Below, in pieces: positions 18,888 through 27,301 of a stretch of DNA of 64,000 nucleotides. The stretch's first letter is position 1. Each line of letters begins with the position of its first letter. Source of the DNA: Magnetospirillum sp. UT-4 (GTDB lineage Bacteria; Pseudomonadota; Alphaproteobacteria; Rhodospirillales; Magnetospirillaceae); contig NZ_CACVCG010000057.1 in the NCBI RefSeq assembly GCF_902729435.1, positions 140,170-204,169 on the forward strand, read 5' to 3'. Under the pieces are notes generated by a model. The model worked only from the letters and a program-made list of their open reading frames with translations. It had not been told where the DNA came from and did no database searches. Position numbers and translations under genes: made by a program.

Positions 18888-20216
18888 ATGAGTGCCACCG
18901 CCTTCTCCCCGCGCGAGATCGTCTCCGAGCTGGACCGCTACATCGTCGGCCAGGACGACGCCAAGCGCGCCGTCGCCGTCGCCCTCAGGAACCGCTGGCG
19001 GCGCCAGCAGCTGCCCGATTCCCTGCGCGAGGAGGTGCTGCCCAAGAACATCCTGATGATCGGCCCCACCGGGGTGGGCAAGACCGAGATCGCCCGCCGG
19101 CTGGCCAGGCTGGCCCAGGCGCCGTTCCTGAAGGTGGAGGCGACCAAGTTCACCGAGGTCGGCTATGTGGGGCGCGACGTCGAGCAGATCGTGCGCGACC
19201 TGGTCGAGATCAGCATCGGCATGACCCGCGAGCGGCTGAAGAAGCAGGTGGCGGCCAAGGCCGAGATCGCCGCCGAGGAGCGCCTGCTCGATGCCCTGGT
19301 GGGCGAGACCGCCAGCCAGGAGACCCGCCAGAAATTCCGCAAGATGCTGCGCGAAGGCACCCTCGACGACAAGGAGGTGGAAATCCACGTCGCCGAATCG
19401 CCCGCCGCCGGCATGCCCACCTTCGACATCCCCGGCATGCCGGGGGCGCAGATGGGCATGCTCAATCTCTCGGACATGCTGGGCAAGGCGTTCGGCTCCG
19501 GGCGCACCAAGCCGCGGCGCCTGTCGGTGCGGGACGCCCAGTCGCTGCTGCTGTCCGAGGAATCCGACAAGCTGCTGGACCAGGATTCGGTGACCCGGGA
19601 CGCCATCTGGGCGGTGGAGAACCACGGCATCGTCTTCCTGGATGAAATCGACAAAATCTGCGCCCGCTCGTCCGAGCATCACGTCGGCGGCGATGTCAGC
19701 CGCGAAGGCGTGCAGCGCGACCTGCTGCCGCTGATCGAGGGCACCACCGTGGCCACCAAGCACGGCCAGGTGAAGACCGACCACATCCTGTTCATCGCCT
19801 CGGGCGCCTTCCACCTGGCCAAGCCCAGCGACCTGCTGCCCGAGCTGCAGGGGCGCCTGCCCATCCGGGTCGAGCTGAAGGCGCTGACCCGCGACGATTT
19901 CGTGCGCATCCTGACCGAGCCCGAGGCCAGCCTGATCAAGCAGTACAAGGCGCTGCTGGCCACCGAACAGGTCGAGCTGGACTTTCCCGACGAGGCCATC
20001 GCCGCCATCGCCGATCTGGCCGCCGAGATCAACCGGGCGGTGGAGAACATCGGCGCCCGGCGCCTGCAGACGGTGATGGAACGCCTGCTGGAGGAGATCA
20101 GCTTCACCGCCCCCGACCAGCCCCCCGGCACCGCCATCACCATCACCGCCGCGATGGTCAATGAACGGGTCGGCGAACTGGCGCGCAAGGCCGACCTGGC
20201 CAAGTTCATCCTGTAG
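18888..20216 (+). CDS. hslU: HslU unfoldase ATPase subunit
   Basis: A 442-residue AAA+ ATPase that unfolds substrates and feeds them to HslV. It shows the N-terminal [20 protein letters not shown], Walker [16 protein letters not shown] (near residues 58-72), an inserted I-domain around residues 110-230, Walker [11 protein letters not shown] and the C-terminal tail KFIL that docks into HslV. Length is normal for the family. Confidence 0.98.
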   Translation: MSATAFSPREIVSELDRYIVGQDDAKRAVAVALRNRWRRQQLPDSLREEVLPKNILMIGPTGVGKTEIARRLARLAQAPFLKVEATKFTEVGYVGRDVEQIVRDLVEISIGMTRERLKKQVAAKAEIAAEERLLDALVGETASQETRQKFRKMLREGTLDDKEVEIHVAESPAAGMPTFDIPGMPGAQMGMLNLSDMLGKAFGSGRTKPRRLSVRDAQSLLLSEESDKLLDQDSVTRDAIWAVENHGIVFLDEIDKICARSSEHHVGGDVSREGVQRDLLPLIEGTTVATKHGQVKTDHILFIASGAFHLAKPSDLLPELQGRLPIRVELKALTRDDFVRILTEPEASLIKQYKALLATEQVELDFPDEAIAAIADLAAEINRAVENIGARRLQTVMERLLEEISFTAPDQPPGTAITITAAMVNERVGELARKADLAKFIL

Positions 20217-20233
20217 ACTGCCTCTGCCATCAA

Positions 20234-20266
20234 CCGTCATGCCCGGGTCAAGCCCGGGCATGACGG
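20234..20266. repeat. Single-hairpin copy of CATGCCCGGG repeat
   Basis: Perfect 14-bp arms (20234-20247 and 20253-20266) around a TCAAG loop, 18 bases after the hslU stop. Same core as one arm of the element at 12952-13062. It has no T tract, so it would be a poor intrinsic terminator but a stable 3' end. Confidence 0.8.
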
Positions 20267-20281
20267 AGCCCATGGGGCCTG

Positions 20282-20299
20282 CTATGATTCCAATCATAG
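20282..20299 (+). promoter_or_regulatory. FNR-box-like palindrome before Crp/Fnr gene
   Basis: Perfect palindrome CTATGATT-CC-AATCATAG. It contains TGAT-N4-ATCA, the core of the FNR-type site. It lies 9-26 bases before the regulator's start codon and touches its ribosome-binding site, a position suited to autorepression. Confidence 0.6.
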
Positions 20300-20307
20300 G
20301 AGAACCC

Positions 20308-20886
20308 ATGGCAGCCGAACTTCCGTTCCTGGCCGGCATCCGCCCGGTCCGCCGCGACCTCGCCGCCGGCGAGACGCTGTTCCGCGCCGGCGAGGCGCCG
20401 GCCGGGCTGTACCGGGTGGCGGCCGGCCGGATCGTGCTGGCACGCGCCGGCGCCCGGGTGCATGTGGCCGAGGCGGGGAACTTCTTCGGCGAAAGTGCGC
20501 TGTTCGATCCGGCGCACAAGGTGGATGCGGTGGCCGAGGGCGCGGCGGCGGTGGAGTGCTACGGCGCCGGGCCGGTGCTGCTGCACCTCAAGGCCCATCC
20601 CGACCTCGCCCTGGCGTTCGCCGCCTTCGTGGCGCGCCGCCTCAACGGCACCCGCGCCCGGCTGGAGCTGGCCCGCATCCGCTCGGCCGGCGACCGCATC
20701 CTCGCCTTCCTGCGCCAGTCGGGCGCCGCCGAGGCGGCCATCGAGCTGCCGCCGCTGATCGGCGTGGCGCGCGAGCTGGGCATGACCCACGAGGCCTTCT
20801 ACCGCACCCTGCGCAGGCTGGTCGCCGACGGATTGGTGATCCGCGAGGGCCGCCGCCGCTTGCGCCTCGGCCCAGGGGCGCTGTAG
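20308..20886 (+). CDS. Crp/Fnr-family transcriptional regulator
   Basis: A 192-residue regulator. The N-terminal cupin-like sensor domain (about residues 15-110) has the GETLFRAGEAPAGLYRV and GNFFGESALFD segments of cyclic-nucleotide-binding folds, but no cluster of cysteines, so it is not an iron-sulfur FNR. The C-terminal winged helix has recognition helix GMTHEAFYRTLRRL, keeping the Glu and Arg that read TGA/TCA half-sites. The ATG at 20308 follows AGGAGA. An FNR-like palindrome just upstream suggests it controls itself. The effector is unknown. Confidence 0.85.
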   Translation: MAAELPFLAGIRPVRRDLAAGETLFRAGEAPAGLYRVAAGRIVLARAGARVHVAEAGNFFGESALFDPAHKVDAVAEGAAAVECYGAGPVLLHLKAHPDLALAFAAFVARRLNGTRARLELARIRSAGDRILAFLRQSGAAEAAIELPPLIGVARELGMTHEAFYRTLRRLVADGLVIREGRRRLRLGPGAL

Positions 20887-20897
20887 GGTCGCAGCCC

Positions 20898-21671
20898 ATG
20901 GATTATGCCGCCCTTCTTCCCGCGCTCGAGCGCATCGCCCGCCTGGCCGGCGCCGCCATCCTCGAGGTCTATGCCGGCGACTTCGCCGCCGATACCAAGG
21001 GCGACGGCTCGCCGGTCACCGAAGCCGACCAGCGCGCCGAGGCGCTGATCCTGCCCGAGCTGGCGCGCCTGACCCCCGACATCCCGGTGATCGCCGAGGA
21101 AAGCGTCGCCGCCGGCCACGTTCCGGCCATCGGCGGCCGCTTCTGGCTGGTCGATCCGCTGGACGGCACCAAGGAATTCCTCAAGCGCAACGGCGAGTTC
21201 ACCGTCAATATCGGGCTGGTCGATGGCGGCCTGCCGCGGGCCGGCGTGGTCTTCGCCCCGGCCCTGGCGGTGCTGTGGTCGGGCGCCGACGGCGCCGGAA
21301 CCACCCGGGTCGATGCCGCCGGGCGACGGCCCGCGGCCTGCCGGCGGCCGCCGGACTCCGGCGCGGTGGTGCTGGGCAGCCGCTCCCACGGCAGCGCCGG
21401 CGACATGGCGGCGTTCCTGGCCGGGCTGAGCGATCCGGTGGTGGAGAATTCCGGCTCGTCGCTGAAATTCTGCCGCGTCGCCGAGGGCAGCGCCGATTTC
21501 TATCCCCGCTTCGGCCCCACCTGCGAGTGGGACACCGCCGCCGCCCACGCCGTGCTGCACGCCGCCGGCGGCGAGGTGGTCAATCTGGACGGCAGCCCCT
21601 TCGCCTACGGCAAGGCCCCGACGTTCCTCAATCCCGGATTTCTGGCGCGGGCGGTTCGAGGCATCGGGTAA
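20898..21671 (+). CDS. cysQ: 3'(2'),5'-bisphosphate nucleotidase
   Basis: A 257-residue inositol-monophosphatase-fold enzyme that dephosphorylates PAP to AMP, recycling the by-product of sulfate reduction. Metal ligands are seen in GSPVTEADQRAE, IAEES and the family hallmark WLVDPLDGTKEF; the second metal/substrate site is CEWDTAAAHAVL. It starts 11 bp after the Crp/Fnr gene and may be cotranscribed with it. Confidence 0.93.
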   Translation: MDYAALLPALERIARLAGAAILEVYAGDFAADTKGDGSPVTEADQRAEALILPELARLTPDIPVIAEESVAAGHVPAIGGRFWLVDPLDGTKEFLKRNGEFTVNIGLVDGGLPRAGVVFAPALAVLWSGADGAGTTRVDAAGRRPAACRRPPDSGAVVLGSRSHGSAGDMAAFLAGLSDPVVENSGSSLKFCRVAEGSADFYPRFGPTCEWDTAAAHAVLHAAGGEVVNLDGSPFAYGKAPTFLNPGFLARAVRGIG

Positions 21672-21675
21672 TCAC

Positions 21676-21761
21676 CGTCATCCCCGCGCAGGCGGGGATC
21701 CAGGGGGTGCACCGACACCTTCTCCGCGACTCCTGGGTTCCCGCCTGCGCGGGAACGACGG
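21676..21761. repeat. Extragenic inverted-repeat element (CCCCGCGCAGGCGGGG family)
   Basis: Two inverted arms of about 29 bases, near 21677-21705 and 21732-21760. Each arm is its own hairpin around GCAG/CTGC; stem pairs differ between arms but stay complementary (TCCCCGC/GCGGGGA against TTCCCGC/GCGGGAA). It separates the convergent cysQ and XRE genes. Confidence 0.75.
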
Positions 21762-21772
21762 GGGTGGGGTCG

Positions 21773-22126
21773 TCAATCTTCTCCCAGCGCCCGCAGTAGC
21801 TCCGCCACTTTCTCCTCGGGCAGGGTGGCGATGCGTTCGGCCAGCCGGTTGGCCAGTTCGGTGCGGGACGGCGACAGGCCGGCGGTGTCGATGACGATGC
21901 GGGGGTGGGACAGCTCGGCCAGGCGCTTCAGCTCCTCCGCCGCGTCCCAGATCAGGCCGAAATAGCCGGCGATCTGCATCACCAGGCCGGGCGCCGGGCG
22001 GCCGCGATGGCCGTGCTCCAGCGCCGACAGATAGGCCGCGGACAGGTGCAGATCGGCGGCCATGGCCTTCAGCTGGATGCCACGGGCCTCGCGCAGGGCC
22101 CGCACCTTTGCCCCGAACGGGGTCAT
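21773..22126 (-). CDS. XRE-family helix-turn-helix regulator
   Basis: A 117-residue protein. Residues 3-60 are a Cro/C1-type helix-turn-helix (FGAKVRALREARGIQLKAMA...SAAYLSALEHGHRG); the remainder is a short helical tail. DNA target and ligand unknown. Its start overlaps the stop of the Smr gene by four bases, so the two are coupled. Confidence 0.85.
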   Translation of the reverse strand: MTPFGAKVRALREARGIQLKAMAADLHLSAAYLSALEHGHRGRPAPGLVMQIAGYFGLIWDAAEELKRLAELSHPRIVIDTAGLSPSRTELANRLAERIATLPEEKVAELLRALGED

Positions 22127-22689
22127 TGGCGCTTCCGCCGGATCAGCACATAAAGCGCACCCTCGCCGCCGTCCCTGCCCTGGGCGTGGGAGAAGCCGAT
22201 GATGCGTTCGCGCAAGGGAGGCTGGTTGAGCCAGCGCGGCACATTGGCGCGCAGGATGCCGGACCCCTCGCGCATGCCCTTGCCGGTGATGACCAGCACG
22301 CAGCGGCGGCCGGACTCGTAGGCGCGGGTGATGAAGGCGGTCAGCGCCCCATGGGCCAGGTCCTGGGTCAGGCCGTGCAGGTCGAGGCGGCCGTCGATGG
22401 CCAGCTCGCCCCGCTTCATCCGCCGCGCCGACTGGCGGTCGAGCCCCGGCGCGGCGCCATGGCCGAGTTCGGGCAGCACGCCGCGCACCGGCGGCGGGCG
22501 GAGGGAAGGCGGCGCGGCCGGAGGCGGCGCCGGGTCCGCCGGTTCGGCGGCGGGCGGGGGCGGCTCGGGCGGCAGGTCGGCGGCGCGGCCGGGCAAGGGG
22601 GCCACGTCGGCGATCACCGCCCGCCAGACACGGGCCTCGTCCGGGGTGACGGTGCGGCGGCGGGGCCGGTGGCCGGGATCATGGACCAT
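22123..22689 (-). CDS. Smr-domain protein
   Basis: A 188-residue protein. The N-terminal 95 residues are proline/alanine-rich and probably flexible; the C-terminal 85 form a Smr (small MutS-related) domain with the hallmark LDLHGLTQDLA and the VLVITGKGMREGSGILR loop. Smr domains nick or cleave nucleic acid, often linked to ribosome or mRNA quality control. The ATG at 22689 overlaps the lutC 3' end by 11 bases, so translation is probably coupled to the lut genes. Confidence 0.9.
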   Translation of the reverse strand: MVHDPGHRPRRRTVTPDEARVWRAVIADVAPLPGRAADLPPEPPPPAAEPADPAPPPAAPPSLRPPPVRGVLPELGHGAAPGLDRQSARRMKRGELAIDGRLDLHGLTQDLAHGALTAFITRAYESGRRCVLVITGKGMREGSGILRANVPRWLNQPPLRERIIGFSHAQGRDGGEGALYVLIRRKRQ

Positions 22690-23341
22690 CGGCCAGCAGC
22701 ACATGCAGGCGGCGGGGACCGTGCGCTCCCAGCAGCAGGGTCTGCTCGATGTCGGCGGTGCGCGACGGGCCGGTGATCCAGGTGACCGTGCGCGGCCATG
22801 CCCCCGCCTTGCGCAGCGCCTTCCAGGCGTCTTCGTAGGCGCCCACCACGTCGGCCGTCCGCACCAGCACCACATGCAGATCGGGCAGGAAGTTGAGCGT
22901 GGTCGGGGCGTCCGGCCCGCTGCGGACGATGCAGGTGCCGGTTTCGGCCACCGCCCGGAAGGCCGGAACCACCGACACCGCATCGCCCCGCCCGGCGGCG
23001 CCGAAGCGCGCGGACAGGCCGGCACCGGTCCAGTCGAGGCCCGACAGCGCCGGGGCGGCGGCCACCTGCGGCGGCAAGCCCGATTCCGCCAGCAGCCGCG
23101 CCACCGCGGCCGGAGCGGCGGCGGCGGTGGGAATGCGCTCGATTATGGCGCTCATCTCGGTTGCCATGGCGGCGAAGCGCTCGATCAGCTCGGCCGGTTC
23201 GCCCTTGCCGCGAGCCGGTATCACGTTGGGCCGGGGCTCGGCCATGCGGCGGTCCAGCTCGGCGCGCAGCGTTTCCGGCGGCGGGCCGCGCCGCAGCGCG
23301 CGGCGGACCGAGTCCAGGATGGTGGCGCGGGCGTCACTCAT
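22679..23341 (-). CDS. lutC: Lactate utilisation protein C (LUD domain)
   Basis: A 220-residue LUD-domain protein, third component of the LutABC L-lactate oxidase complex that converts lactate to pyruvate. Visible family features are the alternating strands around ETGTCIVRSGPDAPTTLNFLPDLHVVLV, typical of the LUD fold. It overlaps the preceding membrane-protein gene by four bases and the Smr gene by eleven. Confidence 0.85.
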   Translation of the reverse strand: MSDARATILDSVRRALRRGPPPETLRAELDRRMAEPRPNVIPARGKGEPAELIERFAAMATEMSAIIERIPTAAAAPAAVARLLAESGLPPQVAAAPALSGLDWTGAGLSARFGAAGRGDAVSVVPAFRAVAETGTCIVRSGPDAPTTLNFLPDLHVVLVRTADVVGAYEDAWKALRKAGAWPRTVTWITGPSRTADIEQTLLLGAHGPRRLHVLLADGP

Positions 23342-23874
23342 GGCGGCAAGACCTCGCCGTCCCGCGCCTCGCCGTCGTCCTCCTCCTCGGGGGGGGCGGG
23401 ATGAGAGCCGTCGTACAGGTTGCGCCGGACGTAGCGGCGCCAGTCGCCGCGCGGGGCGATGCAGGGCGGCTCGGTGCCGCCGGGGATGTAGAGGGCGAGG
23501 CCGCCGATGGTCCACAGCTGGTTCAGGTGGGCGGCGCTCTGCACCACGTATTCGTTGGCGCGGGCGCGGATGCGCCAGGCGATGAAATGCTTGATCCCCA
23601 GCATGTGGGCCAGCGCGCCGACGGTCATGGCGACGATGCCCACCGCCACGCCGGTGGCCAGCAGCACCACCAGGGCCAGCACCATGGCGATCATCAGCGG
23701 CATGACGTGGTCCCACGCGCTGTGCACCGGCGAACCCTGGAAATCCAGCATGCGCTGGTCGGTGTAGATCTCCACCTGGCGGGTCAGCACCGCCGCGCGC
23801 AGGCGCTCGTGCAGGTCGATCTCCTCCTGCGCCTTCTTCTCCCGCCAGTCGCGGTAGCTTTGGGTGTCGCTCAT
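23338..23874 (-). CDS. Small membrane protein within lut operon
   Basis: A 178-residue protein with two adjacent hydrophobic helices (about residues 58-95: PLMIAMVLALVVLLATGVAV and IVAMTVGALAHML) and charged, acidic ends. I do not recognise the family. It is wedged between lutB and lutC with four-base overlaps on both sides, so it is very likely made with them. It might anchor the soluble Lut iron-sulfur proteins to the membrane or link them to the quinone pool; this is inference from position. Confidence 0.65.
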   Translation of the reverse strand: MSDTQSYRDWREKKAQEEIDLHERLRAAVLTRQVEIYTDQRMLDFQGSPVHSAWDHVMPLMIAMVLALVVLLATGVAVGIVAMTVGALAHMLGIKHFIAWRIRARANEYVVQSAAHLNQLWTIGGLALYIPGGTEPPCIAPRGDWRRYVRRNLYDGSHPAPPEEEDDGEARDGEVLPP

Positions 23875-25289
23875 CGCCGCTTTCCCTGCCGCCACTGATC
23901 GAGGAAACCCGGCCCGCTGGGCGCCGGCAGATCGCGGGCGGCGGTCCAGCCGCCGGCCAGCGGCACCCGGGCCAGCCGCCCGGTTCCCCGCGCCAGCCGG
24001 CGCAATCCCCACGAGGCCAGGCGGGTGACGGCACGATACAGCCACGGGCGGCTGGCGGCAAAGCTCCACAGCGCCAGTCCCAGGCGTTCCCGCGCCGGCT
24101 TGAGGTGGCGCTCGAAGGCGTGCTCCCGCCAGTGGCGCAGCAGCGCCGGCAGCGGGATGGACATGGGGCAGACCTCTTCGCAGCGGCCGCACAGGGTGGA
24201 GGCGTCGGGCAGCTTGGCGGTCTGCTCCAGCCCCACCAGCGCCGGACTCAGCACCGAGCCCATGGGGCCGGGATAGACCCAGCCGTAGGCATGGCCGCCG
24301 ACCGCGCCGTAGACCGGGCAATGGTTGATGCAGGCGCCGCAGCGGATGCAGCGCAGCATGTCGCGGAACTGGCCGCCCAGCATGGCGGAGCGGCCGTTGT
24401 CCAGCAGCACCACGTGGAACTGCTCGGGTCCGTCGAGGTCGTCCGGCCGCCGCGGGCCGGTGGAGAAGGTGGTGTAGACCGACAGCTCCTGCCCGGTGGC
24501 GGAGCGGGCCAGCAGGCGCAGGATGGTGGCGGCGTCGTCCAGGGTCGGCACCACCTTGTCGATGGTGGCCAGCACGATGTGCACCCGGGGCAGGGTCTGG
24601 GTGAGGTCGCCGTTGCCCTCGTTGGTGACGATCACCGTCGAGCCGGTCTCGGCGATCAGCAGGTTGGCGCCGGTGATGCCCACATCGGCGGCGAGGAAGC
24701 GGGCCCGCATCTCCTCGCGCGCCTCGTCCAGCAGCACCCGCGGCTCCTCGAGGTCGCGGTCCGGCGGGCGGCCGCCATGGGCGGTGCGGAAGGCGTCGGC
24801 GACCTGGCCGCGGTTGAGGTGGATGGCCGGGGCGACGATATGGCTGGGCGGCTCGCGCCGCAGCTGGATGATGTACTCGCCCAGATCGGTCTCGACCGGA
24901 ATCACCCCGTTCTTCTCCAGGAAATCGTTGAGGCCGATCTCCTCGGCCACCATGGACTTGCCCTTGGTGGCGGTGCGCGCCCCGGCGGCGCGGCAGATGG
25001 CCAGCACCGCCGCCTTGGCCTCGGCGCCGTCGCGGCACCAATGCACGGTTCCGCCGGTCTCGACCACCTTGGCCTCGAAGGCTTCCAGGTAATGGTCGAG
25101 ATGGGCCAGGGTGTGGTCCTTCAGCGCCCGCGCCTCGGCCTTCAGCGCCTCGAATTCGGGCAGGCGGGCCACCGCCGCGGCGCGCTTGACCCGGAACCCG
25201 GCCTTCAGGCGGGCCAGCGCGTCCTGCAGCACCGGATCGGCCATGGCGGCGCGGGCATTGGCGGCGAAGCGGCGCGAGGTCGGGTGCAT
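23871..25289 (-). CDS. lutB: Lactate utilisation iron-sulfur protein B
   Basis: A 472-residue LUD plus ferredoxin-type protein of the L-lactate oxidation complex. The N-terminal LUD region contains ATKGKSMVAEEIGLN and GVIPVETDLGEYIIQL. Two [4Fe-4S] motifs follow near residues 305-365: CIRCGACINHCPVYG and CGRCEEVCPMSIPLP. The ATG at 25289 was chosen over a TTG nine bases upstream because GAGGGG is well spaced only for the ATG. It starts within a few bases of the lutA stop. Confidence 0.93.
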   Translation of the reverse strand: MHPTSRRFAANARAAMADPVLQDALARLKAGFRVKRAAAVARLPEFEALKAEARALKDHTLAHLDHYLEAFEAKVVETGGTVHWCRDGAEAKAAVLAICRAAGARTATKGKSMVAEEIGLNDFLEKNGVIPVETDLGEYIIQLRREPPSHIVAPAIHLNRGQVADAFRTAHGGRPPDRDLEEPRVLLDEAREEMRARFLAADVGITGANLLIAETGSTVIVTNEGNGDLTQTLPRVHIVLATIDKVVPTLDDAATILRLLARSATGQELSVYTTFSTGPRRPDDLDGPEQFHVVLLDNGRSAMLGGQFRDMLRCIRCGACINHCPVYGAVGGHAYGWVYPGPMGSVLSPALVGLEQTAKLPDASTLCGRCEEVCPMSIPLPALLRHWREHAFERHLKPARERLGLALWSFAASRPWLYRAVTRLASWGLRRLARGTGRLARVPLAGGWTAARDLPAPSGPGFLDQWRQGKRR

Positions 25290-25294
25290 GGGCG

Positions 25295-26056
25295 TCAATC
25301 CCCCTCGCCGATGGCCGGGCCGTCGGCCATGCCGGCCAGCACCTCGGCGACGTGGCGGACCCGCACCGGCGAGCCCTTGCGCTTGAGCCGGCCGGCGATG
25401 TTCAACAGGCAGCCGAGATCTCCGGCCAGCACGGTGCCGGCGCCGGTGGCGGCGATGGCGGCGACCTTGTCATCGACCATGCGCTCCGAGATCTCGGCGT
25501 ACTTGACGCAGAAGGTGCCGCCGAAGCCGCAGCATTCCTCGGGATTGGCCAGTTCCGCCAGCTCCAGCCCGGCGATGCCGGCGAGCAGGCGGCGCGGCTG
25601 CTCGCGCACCCCCATCTCGCGCAGGCCCGAGCAGGAATCGTGATAGGTGACCCGGTCGGGGTATTGGGCGGCGACCCGGTCCACCCCCATCACGTCGGTG
25701 AGGAACGAGACCAGTTCCCAGGTCCGTTCGGCCAGCGCGCCGATTCGCGGCAGCAGATCGGGATCGTCGGCGAACAGGGCCGGGTAGTGGTGGCGGATCA
25801 TGGCGGCGCAGCTGCCCGACGGCACCACCACGTAATCGTAGCCGGAGAAGGCCCTTAGCACCGCCAGGGCCAGGGTCCGGGCGCTGGCGCGGTCGCCGGA
25901 ATTGTAGGCGGGCTGGCCGCAGCAGGTCTGGTCCGGCGGCACCTCGACGGTGCAGCCGGCCTCCTCGAGCAGCTTGACGGCGGCGAAGCCGGTCTCGGGG
26001 CGGAACAGGTCGGCCAGGCAGGTGACGAACAGGCCCACCCGTGGCGCAGCGCTCAT
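25295..26056 (-). CDS. lutA: Lactate utilisation protein A (CCG-domain)
   Basis: A 253-residue protein with two cysteine-rich CCG domains, as in GlpC, heterodisulfide reductase and LutA: PPDQTCCGQPAYNSG in the first half and NPEECCGFGGTFCVK in the second, with SGSCAAMI and HDSCSGLREM providing further ligands. These likely hold an iron-sulfur centre that takes electrons from lactate. It is the first lut gene, with GGGAGAGG before its ATG; no lactate permease or GntR regulator lies nearby. Confidence 0.93.
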   Translation of the reverse strand: MSAAPRVGLFVTCLADLFRPETGFAAVKLLEEAGCTVEVPPDQTCCGQPAYNSGDRASARTLALAVLRAFSGYDYVVVPSGSCAAMIRHHYPALFADDPDLLPRIGALAERTWELVSFLTDVMGVDRVAAQYPDRVTYHDSCSGLREMGVREQPRRLLAGIAGLELAELANPEECCGFGGTFCVKYAEISERMVDDKVAAIAATGAGTVLAGDLGCLLNIAGRLKRKGSPVRVRHVAEVLAGMADGPAIGEGD

Positions 26057-26124
26057 GGTCGCAGCCTCTCCCTGGGATTTGGAACACAATGAGGCCGGAA
26101 CCGGCCCAGTGCAAGATTGGAAGG

Positions 26125-27294
26125 CTACTCGGCCAGCGCCACCCTGGGCGAGCGCTGGCGCGGCAGCAGCAGCCAGTAGCGGCCGGGGCTCTTCATGCGG
26201 CCGGCCTTCTCGAAGGCGGCCTCGCCGGCGCCCCAGAAGAAATCGCCGCGCACCGGCCCCTTGATGGCGCCGCCAGTGTCCTGGGCCATGACCAGGCGGC
26301 GCAGCGGCCGCCCGGCGGGATCGACGGTGTCGAGGAACAGCGGCACCCCCAGCGGGATGTAGCGGTTGTCCACCGCCAGCGAGCGTTCCGGGGTCAGCGC
26401 CACCCCCTCCGAGCCGAGGGGGCCGTCGCCGGTGACCACCTTGTAGAACACGTAGCGCGGATTCTCGGCCATCAGCGCCTGCGCCCGGGTGGGATTGTCC
26501 TTCAGCCAGGCGCGGATGGCCGGCATGGAGATGTCGTCGAGAAGACCGCGCTCGCGCATCAGCTTGCCGATGCCGACGAATCGGTGGCCGTTGGTCCCCG
26601 CCACCCCGAGCCGCAGCACCCGCCCGTCGGGCAGGCGCACCCGGCCCGAACCCTGGATGTGCATGATGTGGGCATCGACCGGATCGGCCACCCACGCCAC
26701 CGCCTGGGCCAGGCTGCCCAGGGTGCCGGCCTCGATCTCGGCGCGGCTGGGATAGGGGCGGAATTCGCCGCCGACCATGCGCCCGACCTGGTCGCCGCGG
26801 GTCACCAGATCCTTCGGCTTGGCCAGCAGCGGCACCCGGTACCTGGGCGAACGGGCCAGCGAGCCCTCCAGCTCGGGCTCGAAATAGCCGGTGAAGGTCC
26901 CCTCGGCGCGGCCGTCATTGGTGGCCAGGTAGGGCACGAACCACGCCTCGAAGAAGGCCCGCGCGATGTCGTGCTCGCCGGCCGAGATGCGCCGGGCGGT
27001 GGCGCAGGGGGTGTGCCAGTCGGCCACGGTGCCGCCCATGCCGTCGGCGCCGATGCTGCGGTCCCAGGGCAGCTTCGCCATGCGCTCGCACGAGCGCAGC
27101 AGCGCCGGCAGCACGGCGCCGGCGCCGTCCTCGCCCCAGCCCGGAAGCTGGTCGAACGAGCCCGGCAGCAAAGTCAGCCGCTCGATGCCGGTGGGCGGTG
27201 CGGAGGGCGGCGGCGGGGCGGGAGGCGGTCCGTAGACACGCGGGGCGCAGGCGGTCAGGGCCGCGAGCAGGACGAGCGGGGCGAGCCGTCGCAT
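26125..27294 (-). CDS. mltA: Membrane-bound lytic transglycosylase A
   Basis: A 389-residue lipoprotein (lipobox LLAALTAC near residue 17) of the MltA family, which cleaves peptidoglycan glycan strands forming 1,6-anhydro ends. FTGYFEPELEGS opens the catalytic domain, DAHIMHIQGSGRV and the C-terminal 3D-like segment VMAQDTGGAIKGPVRGDFFWG carry the catalytic aspartate. The ATG at 27294 lies 7 bp after the Tim44-domain gene; an ATG 21 bases upstream is an alternative. Coupling of Tim44 and MltA genes is common in the order. Confidence 0.92.
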   Translation of the reverse strand: MRRLAPLVLLAALTACAPRVYGPPPAPPPPSAPPTGIERLTLLPGSFDQLPGWGEDGAGAVLPALLRSCERMAKLPWDRSIGADGMGGTVADWHTPCATARRISAGEHDIARAFFEAWFVPYLATNDGRAEGTFTGYFEPELEGSLARSPRYRVPLLAKPKDLVTRGDQVGRMVGGEFRPYPSRAEIEAGTLGSLAQAVAWVADPVDAHIMHIQGSGRVRLPDGRVLRLGVAGTNGHRFVGIGKLMRERGLLDDISMPAIRAWLKDNPTRAQALMAENPRYVFYKVVTGDGPLGSEGVALTPERSLAVDNRYIPLGVPLFLDTVDPAGRPLRRLVMAQDTGGAIKGPVRGDFFWGAGEAAFEKAGRMKSPGRYWLLLPRQRSPRVALAE

Positions 27295-27301
27295 CGGGCG
27301 C

